In this document: one piece after another, positions 34,625 to 46,343 of the stretch
Position numbering within the stretch: position 1 is the stretch's first letter
Layout: each line of letters opens with the position of its first letter
Origin: Helicostylum pulchrum
Lineage: Eukaryota; Mucoromycota; Mucoromycetes; Mucorales; Mucoraceae
Direction: 5' to 3'
DNA: 64,000 nt
Assembly (NCBI GenBank): GCA_025677825.1
Contig: JAIXMO010000005.1
Coordinates: 1 to 64,000 of the forward strand
Position numbers and translations under genes: made by a program
The notes under the pieces: generated by a model
The model's input: only the letters and a program-made list of their open reading frames with translations
Told to the model about the DNA's origin: nothing
Databases searched by the model: none

Positions 34625-34862
34625 TCAATAGCACAATACAGTAGCGGCTCTATTTAAGGGTGACCGATGCGTGAACTTACAGTTCTTGTTCATACATCCA
34701 GGCCAGTAACTACACCTATTTTTATTTTTTGCTTGACGAGGCCGATGTCTGCCTACGCTTGTCCGTTCAACTGAGGTAGGGGTAGGATCTCCAGCAAGAG
34801 AAACAACAAGTTTTTCAGCACGAGCTGTCTTTGATTTTTTTGTTGTGTTTATTTTGAAATTG
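34625..34862 (-). pseudogene. CCCH zinc-finger fragment overlapping the dispersed GGCTCTATTTAAGGG motif
   Basis: Open minus-strand frame reading TTKKSKTARAEKLVV, a Pro/Thr segment, KNKNRCSYWPGC, MNKNCKFTH, then RSPLNRAATVLCY and a stop. The finger is C-x5-C-x4-C-x3-H, like those at 9723-10038, with the same MNKNC/NNKNC core. The codons after the finger are the GGCTCTATTTAAGGGTGA motif (34644-34663) read on this strand, so that dispersed motif may be the 3' end of a repeated CCCH gene. No start codon, and no further exon identified. Confidence 0.4.
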
Positions 34863-34909
34863 GGTTTGGTTAAGTGTAGCCATTACATCAATTTTTTTTT
34901 TATATGTAA

Positions 34910-35134
34910 ATCTACTTTACCAAACGTAAAAAGAAAATAAATGACGAACCCAATAAAAACGAGCAATTATCAAGCCTTTTGGCTCATCGGCCAAAAAGCA
35001 AACACCAGGAGAGAGCACTTCTTCTAACAAACCTTTTCGGGAAAGGTTTTCTCCCAAACATTGGGATAGACGATATTTGGTACAAAAGTAAAAAGCTTTT
35101 TAAACCCGAAGAGTACCATCCAGCTACAAAATAA
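34910..35134 (+). pseudogene. Coding remnant without start codon, C-terminal exon of an unknown family
   Basis: A 74-codon frame, open from a stop at 34907 to TAA at 35132-35134, has clear coding character: KKKINDEPNKNEQLSSLL, then RALLLTNLFGKGFLPNIGI, DDIWYKSKKLFKPEEYHP, ATK. There is no ATG, so it is probably a terminal exon (the T tract just upstream could be a splice-acceptor region) or a truncated relic. The DNA also folds into GCCTTTTGGC and AAACCTTT...AAAGGTTT hairpins, which first suggested an RNA gene. No function is recognised. Confidence 0.4.
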
Positions 35135-38100
35135 TAAAGTGTTCATGGTTACCATTTATTTTTAGAAGAAAAAAAAGTTACTTACAACGGACGAAATACA
35201 GGGCGGTTAAACTGTTAGTTAACAGCGGGAAAAAGATAAAACCGAGGAAGAGGCAGACAAGATTTATGAGCAACATTGAGAGTAATTATATATGATGAAT
35301 AATAAAGAAAAAGAAAAGAGAAGAAAACAGAGAGGAAAACAGTTCTTAAATACCAAAAAAAAAAAAAAAAAAAAAAAGGGATGATTTCATCACATACTGG
35401 TTTTTTTTGGCAAATATTATTTTTTCTTATCACTTCAAAACTTGAAGCATATGAATAGTTTTTTTTTTTTACCTTTACCTTTACCTAGTTATCAGCACTT
35501 AATACGGTGGTATATTAAACTACTTCCATCTACTTTAACGGACACTGTTAAGATATACGCGTTTGCATAATGCAGGAAGTTTATCTGTGACACGAGAAGT
35601 AATCAAACTTCACTCCCACTTTCTGTTTCTTTATATCTACTACATAAGATGTTATATATTTTTTTCAACAGCTTATAATAGATGCTATATTTACTAAGTT
35701 TAAAAGAATGAAATAAATTTATTGTAGACATAGTAGTTGCTGGGTATAACGATTTTTCTTTACTTAAATAGGAAATACCGAAAACAAGTTTTGGACAAAA
35801 TGAGTATTAAAAAAAGGCGCGAGAAAAGTGTTTCATGGCGTTTTTTTTTTTACTACTCTGGATTACTAACCTCTTGAATATCTATGATTTCATCGAGTTT
35901 GTCACGTAGACAAAAAAAACAGCGAATACTTTCGCTTGCTCTTATTTTTTTACACTTACTCTAGTATTGCCATATCTTGTATCAAAGTATGGATCATATT
36001 GATATTGCGCAGAGTTAGACAAAAGAGTGAATATAAGTAACTAAAGATAAGAAAAGGAAAGTACGTCTAATTTATACCAGCTGTTTTTTTTTGCATGATT
36101 CGTTTACTTTATTAAAAATAAATTTACAGCTTTCTTTTTTGTTACTCTCTCCACCGTTATATACCTACTTATACCACTTGATACATACTTCTCATCCACA
36201 TTAACACAATATATGAGAATACTAGGTAAGCGAAAGTATTTTTTTACGAGTAAAAAGAAAATAAGTCTAATTTGTACTACTATCTCATTTTGCATGATTT
36301 GTTTATCTTGCCACTTTTTTTAATTCTGAATTATTCAAGTCCAACATATATTAGCGTTCCATATTCAAATAATAATGATGTAGTTAAAGCATCATAATCT
36401 TAGAGGCGGTCCTCAGCTCAAAGTAAGGTAGTCCGGGCATGTACCGTGTAATAGCTGGGACCCGTAAAGGAAACTGATCGGACGGGACCAGATGTGTTTA
36501 CGCCTTCACGTGGCTGATCCTGTTAGTATCTAAGTGTTCTTTTTTATACATGTATAAAAAAGGGTCTGCTATGAGAACCAAGAAAAACACAATTTAACTA
36601 AATAGATAAAAGTTACATTTTTTTTATATAATGTTTTAAATAATAATTTTAAAATGTTATAACATCTTCTTACTGATAAATATAGGACATTGTTAATAAA
36701 TGTATAAAACATTTGGTGGTGGTGTGATTTTGCAGCAAATAGCATTGCCCTGTACGCTAATTGATTAATTTCGTTTATCCAAGTCAGGTGGCGGGGGCGT
36801 CAGGTCATTTGCGTATGCAGGCGTTATCTTGTAAAGTCGAGTATAAAGGTCCTTCTTGCCTTAAGCGAACAGTGAGGTGGGCGATTTTTTTTTAATTTCC
36901 CCCTGTAGCACCTCGAAGGAAAAGGTTATTTCTCTAAGAGCACCTACCGCGGTGTGTGTAAAGCTAAAGTTAAATTTACATATGCGCCTAAGGTTTAACT
37001 TTTACAAAGTCATGTTTTCACCACGGTCAGTGTATATTAAAACAAAGTCAAAAAAAGACTGAAAATTTTACACATATGTAAAGCAAGTGTAAATATGGAC
37101 AAGGGGTACACTTTTCTACGAGAATGTGTAAATTTGACATAGGTTTACATCTACCGTGATGGATAGAATGTGTAAATTTTATGTCTGCGGTTGGTGCTCT
37201 TACTTGTGCGTATGGGAGTTTGCCCCTCCTCCTCCCTGAAAATGACTTGGCTGATAACCTGCTTTTTCTGACTCTATCGGCCCGGGCGGGGGAGTAAAAT
37301 GTCGGCCGTAAGTAATATATTTATTTAATGTGTCCTCTATTGCATAAACTAATTTCTTGGCGTTCTTTTTTTTTCTGTTGGTTATTGTACTTAAAGTACC
37401 GTTTTTTTTTAATAGAAATAAATCTATATCAACGCGTTTTTTATTAAAATAAAGCGACGGTTACTTATTTTTTTAGAGTATCATCCTTTTACTTCGGAAG
37501 CGTATTTCGGACTCCACATTTTATGGACGATCTTATAGAAGCTTAAGGAACAATGGAAGAATTGATTCCCCTAATTTAAATAACACTAAACTTGTTATGG
37601 TGTAACACGGGACTTTTTTTAAGTTTTGGTCTAGCGAATTACCAGTGGGATTTAAGCCTTGATTTCAATGCAGCATAAACTCTTTTTTAATTACTTGCCG
37701 AGTAATCTCCCCGCAAAAGTCATTCGACTAGTATGGTGTGTACAGTGCTCACGGTGCCAATTTGCGTGTTTTTTTTTATCTTTCAGTTTTTTCTGTATGA
37801 GACGGCCTTGTAATGGTGTGGGAATCTGGCAATTAGACCTTCGGCTATTGCTGGTAACAGACTTTCGGACTGTGTCTCAGTGAAAGTATAATCAGTGGTG
37901 TTATGCGCTCATGCTTAAAGATATAAGAGTAGTTAGCGCAATTACTCGCAGATTATTTTCATGACATTTTTTTTTTATTTCAAACAATTAATTGCGAAAA
38001 ACAAAAGTACGGTGTAGTTCGATTTCCTCTTTTTTTTTTTTTTTTGGATTTGTTGGCCTTGGGGAGTTAAACAAATGTTGGGTAAATTAATTGTGGCGGA

Positions 38101-38454
38101 AGTTGCGTACTTATTGACTGTTGATATGGAGTGACTGGTGTTGCGTTGGGTTTCTTGAATTCATTCGAACAAACTTCTAGCTAAAATAGCTGTTTAGTTG
38201 AAAGTTATTTGGGGTAAGTTATTTAGAATAACCTGCCACCAGGTTTGAATCTAGGTAAATTTTTATTTTTTTTGGAGCGATAAACTTTTTTTAAACAATT
38301 AGAGCCTCATTTATTGTTTATCAAACCTTTCTGAACAACATTCGGAGAAGATATTTGTTATAATAATAATAATAAAACTATCGCTATCGAAGTCACCCTG
38401 TAGTTTTATTCCAAGAGGTAGTAATATGAAGGGATCGCCTATTTGAAACAAGAC
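35135..38454. other. 3.3-kb gene-poor region with repeats and palindromes
   Basis: Contains a pair of diverged direct copies (CTAATTT(A/G)TAC then GCATGATT(C/T)GTTTA; about 36066-36115 and 36268-36307) and a 22-bp perfect palindrome at 36540-36561. Between about 36395 and 36535 is a patch richer in G+C than its surroundings. Clustered TGTGTAAAT/ATTTACA motifs in both orientations lie at about 36955-37185, resembling subterminal repeats of a DNA transposon. No gene is supported; ORFs at 36877 and 37659 lack coding character. Confidence 0.45.
36540..36561. repeat. 22-bp perfect palindrome
   Basis: TTTTTTATACA followed by its exact reverse complement TGTATAAAAAA, next to the G+C-richer patch at about 36395-36535. 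It could be a strong hairpin or the end of an element. No function is shown. Confidence 0.7.
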
Positions 38455-39286
38455 TCACTGTATATCCAACGTTCTTCCATATTGGGCTCCGTCTTCATTT
38501 GCAATTTGATTTGATTTTGCAGCTTGACTGGAGGATTCGCCATCTTTGGCAAAGATCTTGGTATTTTTGAACAAAATATCCAATATTCCTTCGAGCTTGC
38601 GTACGAATGTTGCCTCACAAAACTTCTGTTCTTCTGACCATCCAGGTATATCGAATACACTGCATTATTGTATAAACCAACAAATTGTTATATGTATTCA
38701 GCATGAACTACATACATTCTATACACAATACAAAATAATAGATACGTGTCACTATTCTTATCCTTAGCCTCATATTTCTTTTTCATCTAAGAAAGCTACA
38801 ATTTTGTCTGTATTGTTGCTATTTATAAAAACACAAATTTTAGAAAATAAGCTTTACAAATATTTCTAGTTTACTTTTCACTTACCTTTACTGATGACCA
38901 TTACTCTAAGAACATAAAATAAAATAAAAAATACCTGTCGAAAAAAAAATATAAATATAAATGGCAAAACGAATGGTGAAACAAGACGTCTATTTACTGA
39001 TGTGATCTATTTCACATACGCTAGTTAATTAACTATACGACCGTGTGGAGAGACCGTGTATCAAGAATTCCCCTTATTGTTCTGCTGACGTAAAAAAGTT
39101 GTTAACTCGATTCACTTCTTGGACTATTTCCGTGGTACCAGTGCTGTGGTACCAGTGCTGTGGCTAGCTTCTGAAACTACTTCTGTGTGGTGTGTGCTAC
39201 CTTCAACCTGCGGAATAGTTGATACGTCCTTGAACGCTTCTCGCAACACACGGAGTGATGCTAGTCCAAATTCATGGGCTGTATTT
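38455..39286 (-). pseudogene. Exons of a decayed, probably repeated gene family
   Basis: Two minus-strand exon-like segments. 39124-39286 follows a GTCATAG acceptor and reads NTAHEFGLASLRVLREAF, then a Ser/Thr/His tail including a 14-bp tandem repeat, ending in TAG. 38459-38660 lies between acceptor ATGCAG and donor GTGAGT and reads FDIPGWSEEQKFCEATF, RKLEGILDILFKNTKIFAKD, GESSSQAAKSN and YGRTLDIQ. The second resembles a Mucorales multicopy family in which YGRKIDL precedes a PD-(D/E)XK-like core (from memory, unverified). No following exon with that core was found, so this is treated as a relic. Confidence 0.35.
39132..39159. repeat. 14-bp tandem duplication
   Basis: GTGGTACCAGTGCT occurs twice back to back, followed by a partial third unit (GTGGCTAGCT). 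It lies inside the exon-like segment of the decayed gene above. Confidence 0.85.
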
Positions 39287-39574
39287 CTATGACAATAATA
39301 GTTATTTAGAAAAAAAAACTTTATTGTTGTTTAGTATCATATGAAAGAAAAACAACGCCAATTGATGTATTAGCACAGATCAGACTTTTTTTTTTTACTG
39401 TACCATCTTTGTAATACCAATAAAACTGAAAAGTCCGAAAACAGTGGGGGATTTTTTTTTTTTTTTTTTTTTTTTTTGGTCACCAATTGAACCCCCTTTT
39501 TCTTCTTTCGCTTCTTTCTCTCTCTCTTATTTTTTCTGTATACATATATATTAACTTTTTTACAAGTAAAGCAA

Positions 39575-42500
39575 ATGTCTAGTGAAAAAAAAGTGCGTTG
39601 GACAAAGCATGATACAGACATTCTAGATCAACAAGAAGAAGCCAATTCTACAGCACCAACTACCAACGGTGTAGATTCTCCGTGGCCGTTTATTCCCACT
39701 ACAAATTTTACGACGCAAATACCGCATAATGCTTATCAAGATGAAGATGATTACAGTGACGATGACGATCAAAGTAATAGTGACGAAGATGACGAAACAG
39801 CGTTTAATCAACTCTATGCTCGTAATCAATCACTTTCTACAGTCGCACCTGAAATTACTCATGAACGTTTAGAATGGCAGCAAATGTTGCAATCAGTTTT
39901 ATTAGGTGAAGTCATCAAGTCAGAAAAGAAACGACTTTCTAGTTCAGATAAATTTCAAGCGACAAAACCAACACAAGAAATTTGGTTATCGTTGCGTGCT
40001 TTATTACGTGGAAGAACCATGTTACAAGAACAAAAATCTTTAGAAGATAGTCGTAAAGAAATTGAAGGTGTTTTACAAATGGTCATGGACTTCAAAGTGA
40101 ATGAAGACGAAAAAGAATCAGCGCTTTCTAAAGTTGCAGATGTTTTGAAGAATGTAGATCGCATTGAATCACTTTATACCACAAGAGCAGAAATGATCTT
40201 GGCTCATCCGCGTTATGGTTCCATTGAGTTTCAAACTAAATTGGAAGCACTGAACGCTTGGTGTACAGTCACTCGTAGTCTTAGTATGCAGTACAAGATT
40301 CTGCGTAATTGGACTGGTTCCGAAGACTTACAGATTGCTAGAAAAAAGACAGACGAAACTCTAGTAACAAATACCAAAGAAGAACAAAGAAATAACGATA
40401 CTTCTTTTGTTGAACGATTATTAAAAGAATCTGCTTTACAAGATACCTTTGATAAAAGAACTTTATCCGCACTTAATTCTTTACTTGTAAAATCTAAACA
40501 AACAATGATATCCAATTCAAATCAATTTCAAGAAATGAATTTACCTTCTTTCATCTCTCAGTTACGACAATTGGCTTACTTCCCAATTTCACTTGTAGAA
40601 GAAGCTTTAAAACTTCGGTTGGAATATAAAGATAGAATGAATGAACCACCGAAACAAATGGTTGATGCTATGATGGAAGATTATCGTGGTTTACTTTCAC
40701 TGGCTTGTAGAGTTAAACATGAATATGAAGAATTAACACATTCTGCACCAGGATGGAGATTAGATGATGATGAACCGGTTGACCATAACTATGATCATGT
40801 GTTGATGGAATCCGTTCGCTTTTACTTTAAATTAATCACTTGGAAACTAAACTTGGAAAAAGAAAACAATCTTCGAGAATGTGAAGTAATGGAAAAAGAA
40901 TGGGCGTTTTTAAAGAGTACTGTATGCCAAACTGTCGATAAAGCTGATTGGGAATGCGCTGAACAGTTCTGGTAATATAATAATCGAACATTTATCTTCT
41001 TTTTTTTTTGTTAATTTTTGTGTATCTCTAGTTCTTTAACAAATAGATTGTTGGCAGATGTTATGCGAGATTATATATCTAGTTTGAAAATACCATCTGA
41101 ATCTGTTGATGGTGGTATCGAAGTCAAATATACAAAGTTATTGCATACTATGCGTATGCGAGCAAGAAAATTACTTCAATTCGCTAGGTAAAAAAAAAAA
41201 AAATACAAAACAATGCGTTCAATCTTTTATGATTATAATTAATCTCAGGGTACTAAAATAACTTTATTAGATTTTTTATGGGTCAGTTTGAAAATGCAGC
41301 AGAGTACGTAGTTGAATCAGAAAACATGGATAAATTTGTCACGTGTCTTGTTGAAACAGGCCATTTCTTGGTATATACAGGTGCATTTGAAGAGGACCGA
41401 ATTTATGTGATTGCATCACCTTCACTGTACGGCAGAGAAGAAGTGATCCAGACATTAATACAGTCTTGTTTTGCCTACGAAAAACAACCGCCACCGTCAA
41501 CACCTTTAGTACCAGGAGTTGCTAGTGTCAACGGTGAACAATTTGAAGATTATATCTTGATTTTTTCACCGTGGCAAAACATTATGTGGACTGGTGAAGT
41601 AGTTGAAGTACCTACACGATTTATTCATTTAGGTATCAAGACACGACGTGTTCGATTAACCACTGGAGACTCTACTAAACTCACTTCTGCCAAGGCATCA
41701 TTTTGGGCTGCCGTTCAGCACTCTGGCATTGAAATTATTCAAGAGCATCGAGCTCATATTCCTCGAATCAATAAAGAACTTTACAAGATCAAAATGACCG
41801 TATTTAAATTAGCCGATTCCACCATCTCCAGTGTTAGTATGATTCGTGAACAAACTATGGGACTTGGCTGTCAAGAGCTTGTTGAAGAATGCTTTAGTTT
41901 TGCTAGTGATTTCGGTATTCGAGCAGCAAAATTTTTAGAGCTGGCTGTACGACTTCAATTGGATTTAAAGTTGGTAAGGTTGGCTATTGATTGGATTTGC
42001 TTTATTACCGATGATTGTATACCCTCTGATAGAAAGACATTTCGTTGGGCGGTGGCTGCACTCGAGTTTGTACATATGATGACGCGTGGTGCCAATATCT
42101 TGGCTTTGAATGAAAATGAGTTTGCTACTTTGCAAAGTAAAGTAGCAAGATGTGTTGCGTTACTTATCTCCCATTTCGATGTGTTGGGTACAAGGTATAT
42201 TTACGAACTCAAGGTCAAAGAAGATCAACAGAGACGTCGTGGTATCACTGCTAAGCGCAATTCGTACTTAACTTCCAAGAGTTCCGATAAAGATAATATT
42301 ACAACCAGTTCTACGTTTGGCGCTGCGAGTGATGTTGCAGTTACAGGTGGCGGAGGCATTATCTATAGACGTGATACTTGGATGCGTAGAATCAATGAAT
42401 TGGAAACAAAGAGATCTGCTGATGAGCAAGAACGTAAGATTATTGGTAAAATCTTGGACGATCAAAAGCCAGAAGATCAATCGTTGGTATTCTTGGCTCC

Positions 42501-43848
42501 TTCCTCTTCCAATATTCAATTTAGTTGGCAACAGGGTAGATTTATTGGTGCTGGTACGTTTGGTTCCGTTTATTTGGCTATCAATTTGGATACCTCTACT
42601 GTCATGGCTGTCAAGGAAATTCGATTCCCTGATTCTAGCTCGTTATCTGCTTTACACAAGTCTATTAAGGAAGAAATGAAGGTGATGGAAATGCTTCATC
42701 ACACCAATATTGTACAATACTTTGGCATGGTAAGTTTTTTTTTTTTTTAATTTTATGGGTTTATTTTATTATGTACTAATGAGAATAATAGGAAGTACAT
42801 CGTGATCGCGTATATATTTTTATGGAGTACTGTGAAAATGGTAGTTTAGGGGCTTTGCTCGATCATGGTGGACGTATTGAAGACGAAGTTTATGTTGTTG
42901 ATTATGCGTACCAATTATTAAGTGGTCTTGCTTACTTGCATGGCAATAACATTGTGCATCGTGATATTAAACCTGATAGTAAGTTTTGTTATTTAAAAAA
43001 AAAAGAATTCTGTACTAAAAAATATAATTAGATATTTTAATTGATTACAATGGTCAATTAAAGTTATCGGATTTCGGTGCTTCAAAGATTTTGGCAAAGG
43101 GTCAAAAGACAATGGGTCGTACTACAGTTAATATGAATGTTAATAGTTTAGCAGGAACACCAATGTATATGGTAAAATTTGTATTATTATTTTATTGTTA
43201 TTAGTATATTCTAAAGATATTTTTTTTTTCAATTAGGCACCAGAAGTTATTACAGGTGGTGAATCAGGTCGTAGGGGATCTATGGATATTTGGTCTTTGG
43301 GTTGCTGTATTGTACAAATGGCTACAGGCCGTCGTCCATGGAGTACGCTAGAGAATGAATGGTCAGTCATGTATCATGTTGTGACGGGTCATCCACCTCT
43401 TCCAGATGCATCTCAATTAACGAGTCCCGGTATTGATTTCCTCAAGAAATGTTTTGTACGTGATCCTAATAAGCGTCCTACCGCAGAAGAATTATTAAAT
43501 CATCCATGGATTACAAGCTACATTGATAATTATAGTGAAGAACAGTTGCCGGCTCCTCTACAAGAAGGAAGCAACGGTGATTCGCTTGGTCGCGATAATG
43601 AATGGGTTAGTGAAGTACCAGATCCTTCCATCACGTTTGTAGACGATATCCCACCTATTCTGAGGTCTATCAACTCAACACCTTCTTTGGAAAGACCTAT
43701 GGTAAGAAGTATTCCTAACAGTTTGGCGCTTGATGGTATGGCAAATAGTCATGAGAATGGGCCTCAGGCTCAAGCTTATTTTCGAGATATAGCTGCTCAA
43801 CATGCATCTGATATTCAGTGGAACCCTAATTCTTCTCATCAATCTTAA
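39575..43848 (+). CDS. SSK2: Ssk2/Ssk22/Wis4-type MAP kinase kinase kinase
   Basis: Ser/Thr kinase at the head of the HOG/Sty1 stress cascade, activating a Pbs2/Wis1-type MAPKK. Exons: 39575-40971, 41032-41187, 41271-42729, 42792-42978, 43032-43171 and 43237-43848; 1316 residues. The long N-terminal half matches the conserved Ssk2/Wis4 regulatory region (acidic start, EWQQMLQSVLLGEVIKSEKKR, later WGAAVQ-like FWAAVQHSGIEII). The kinase domain runs from about residue 938 to 1204: GAGTFGSV, AVKEIRF, MEYCENGSLG, IVHRDIKPDN (joined over an intron), DFGAS, GTPMYMAPEV (joined over an intron), DIWSLGC and HPWI. Catalytic residues are intact. A CRE-like TGACGTAA is at 39086-39093, about 480 bp upstream. 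Confidence 0.95.
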
Positions 43849-43999
43849 AAACTCTTTTATATTTTTTTTTCTATACGCACTCAACTCACATATTTACATC
43901 TTTATACAAAAAACTTCATAATCTTTTTTTTTTTCTTCTATCTCTCTCTCTCTATCTTTTTTTTAAGAAAACATATAATACAAATTTTTTTATTATAAT

Positions 44000-45758
44000 C
44001 TAAGAAATCAAAAATAAATTTTCATAAAATGTTAAACCACTTGGACCTTGATCTCTACAAATAAAACCCATACGTTCTGTCACAATTAATTGTTCAGAAG
44101 CAACTACCAACGCTAACTTCTCAATCTCCGCTAATTGTAACGCAGATAATGAACCTTGTTCTTTAACGTGACGTAAGATACGCGAGGCAGCTCGGTTGTC
44201 GTTCATGTCTAACGATTGAATAACTAATAATCCGCTAGAGAATTTTCGTAATCGGAATGGAAGTTTTAATACTTCGAATTGTTGACTTGCTTTATATAAA
44301 TCCTCTGGAGATATTAAAGCTTTTTTTTTTGTTTAGTTAGTATTTTATGCAAAATGATCGAGAGAAAGAAAAACTTACCAACTCCTCTAGCACGATTGAA
44401 AAGACAATATACGTCAGTTAATGATTTCATATCATCTTCTTTTTGAAAGAATTTTGTCAAGAATTCAGCAAGCTCTCTTGAGAGTTCTTGATGGTATATG
44501 GAACCAGCGGATCCTCGAGTAACAGGTGAGGCAATACCAAGGTTTAAAAGTTGTGTACGTAGTGTTGATAATTCGCTATCATCGTTGGAAGTATCTTTAC
44601 TCACTTTACTGGATATCGATTCTGCTAGTTTTACCATCTCGGTTGCTTTAGCCATTAAACGATCGAGGTCTTGAAAAGCGTCTGTCATGGTTTCAGTTGC
44701 TTCCAGAGTAGATTTTTGAATACGGTCTTCGATTGCGGCTATTTATTTTTATTTTTATTTTCGTGAGATAATGATTCATATATTAAAAAAAGTATGTGGC
44801 ACTTACTGATACCAACGCCTCGTTTTTTCTGTGTAGAAGGTTCGGGAGCGGGTACTTTCTAATATTAACAAACAAATAGATAAAAAGGTTATTACGTTTA
44901 CTTTTTTTTTTTTATAGCTGTTCACATACCTTCTCCCATTGTTTCTCTGCAATAGCGGCCTTTAACTTTGTTAAAAAAGTAGGTTGTCCACCTTTTCTAA
45001 AAGATAGACGTATCTGAGCATGATCGACATCTGAGTTGGATACGATAGAACTCGAACTTGTGGTAGCAGTGGGTACAATTTCTCTTGGCAGATCAGCGCC
45101 GCATATCTCGCACTGAATCATACTGGGATGATTTACAAAAGTACAGACGGTACATGTACTACTATCGGTTACAGTTTGTAAAGCAGGTCTAGGTTCGGAC
45201 GCTAAAGCGTCCTTGACACCACATAATTCACATAATTCCGAACTTCCTTTATTTAAAAACGAGCAAATGGAACATGCCCATACTGGACCTGAAGTTTGGT
45301 CTTCTTCTTTTGGAACAAAAGTCGGGTCTATGTTGATAATGATTTTTGGTGATGATCTTAAAAATCCACCCTATTAACAAAAAAAAAAAAAGGGTGTGTT
45401 AAATGTAAAATATAATTTTTCGGGTTGTGTGCGTGTTTTTTTTTTACATAGGTCTCGATATCTTTTATAAATGCTAAACTCATTTCTATTGAGTTTTCTA
45501 ATGGGTTTGTGCTGTCTACATAAATAAGTCGATGTGAAGTCAAGTAACATATGCCATCTTGGTATTGATCTAGTTTATTCTTTCTAACGAAAAAAAAAAG
45601 TTATAAATAGAGTGCTGTAAAAAAAAAGGATACAGAGTTTTTTTTTTTTTTTACCCTTCGTATAGCCCTACGTGTCCTTGTTGCACTATTAAGGTTTCGG
45701 TAGGTTGTGTTTCTGGTCTATGTGATGAAGAAAGTATAGTAGGTTGAAAATATTTCAT
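44000..45758 (-). CDS. VPS36: Vps36, ESCRT-II subunit
   Basis: ESCRT-II component sorting ubiquitinated cargo into multivesicular bodies. Exons: 45655-45758, 45448-45583, 44930-45370, 44807-44858, 44379-44738 and 44000-44319; 470 residues. The N-terminal GLUE domain (VGLYEGKNK, GICYLTSHRLIYVD) is interrupted, as in yeast Vps36, by two NZF zinc fingers: WACSICSFLNK...CELCG near residue 109 and CTVCTFVNH...CEICG near residue 150. The GLUE remainder follows (IRLSFRKGG). The C-terminal EAP45/winged-helix part starts near GVGIAAIEDRIQ and ends FYENLFLIS. NZF retention implies ubiquitin binding. The promoter has a CCAATCACGTG element 83 bp upstream. Confidence 0.95.
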
Positions 45759-45840
45759 TTTTTGGTGTTTCCTAAAAGGACAAAAGTAAAAAAAAAAATG
45801 AGAGGGATTTAAAACATTTACATGAACAGAGGTGCTTAAA

Positions 45841-45851
45841 CCAATCACGTG
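45841..45851. promoter_or_regulatory. CCAATCACGTG element upstream of VPS36
   Basis: Exact copy of the site at 23403-23413 and a near copy of 3464-3474. It lies 83 bp 5' of the VPS36 ATG. It combines a CCAAT box with a CACGTG E-box. Role inferred. Confidence 0.5.
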
Positions 45852-46069
45852 TACTTGTTTACGGATGTTATATGTAGCCTAAGATATTTCATCTTTTTTC
45901 GTGCTTACAAAAAGCTTACGATGGAATTAAATAACTTTTTTATGTAAATATTATAATTATTATTTTACTTTGATAATCGTCGAGAAGGAAACCAGGAAGG
46001 GCGAACCCAACTTGTCATCTCGCGAAAATTATTTTATGTGTCACTCCCTTGGGAGGAGGAGGAAGCAGC
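45852..46069. other. Short intergenic stretch
   Basis: AT-rich, with a purine-rich GGGAGGAGGAGGAAG run near 46050. Nothing else recognised. Confidence 0.4.
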
Positions 46070-46343
46070 TTATGATTTACCCATAAGGGACAACATTCCC
46101 TCTTTTCTGTTTCTTTCTTTTTCAATTACTGCAGCGTAAACTCTTTCTCGGTGAAGAGCGTAGGTCTATAACAAGAAAAAAATATCGGAAATTGCCAACT
46201 GAAAAACTTATATTATATGCACTTACCTTCAATTCTTCTAATATTTATATCACAGCTCTTACTTTCTTTAAATCTTGTGCTGACGATGGAAGATATAACC
46301 TGCTTATCTTGGGCAAGTCTTTGGCTTTCTTGTTATACCAGTC
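46070..46343 (-). pseudogene. Two-exon gene remnant with an in-frame stop
   Basis: Exon-like segment 46227-46343 follows TTTCCAG and reads DWYNKKAKDLPKISRLYLP, SSAQDLKKVRAVI, a TAA stop, then ILEELK up to a GTAAGT donor. After an intron the segment 46070-46165 (TTATAG acceptor) continues in phase with TYALHRERVYAAVIEKERN, RKEGMLSLMGKS and TAA. Coding character on both sides and intact splice sites show a former gene broken by one stop. No family is recognised with certainty. Confidence 0.4.

Noticed and set aside
34970..35066. Possible U2-like snRNA because of GCCTTTTGGCT and serial hairpins
   Set aside because: Only that short word resembles U2; no Sm site or branch-recognition sequence, and a continuous protein frame explains the segment better.
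36395..36535. 5S rRNA or tRNA-like sequence in the compositionally distinct patch
   Set aside because: Neither internal control regions nor a cloverleaf could be recognised.
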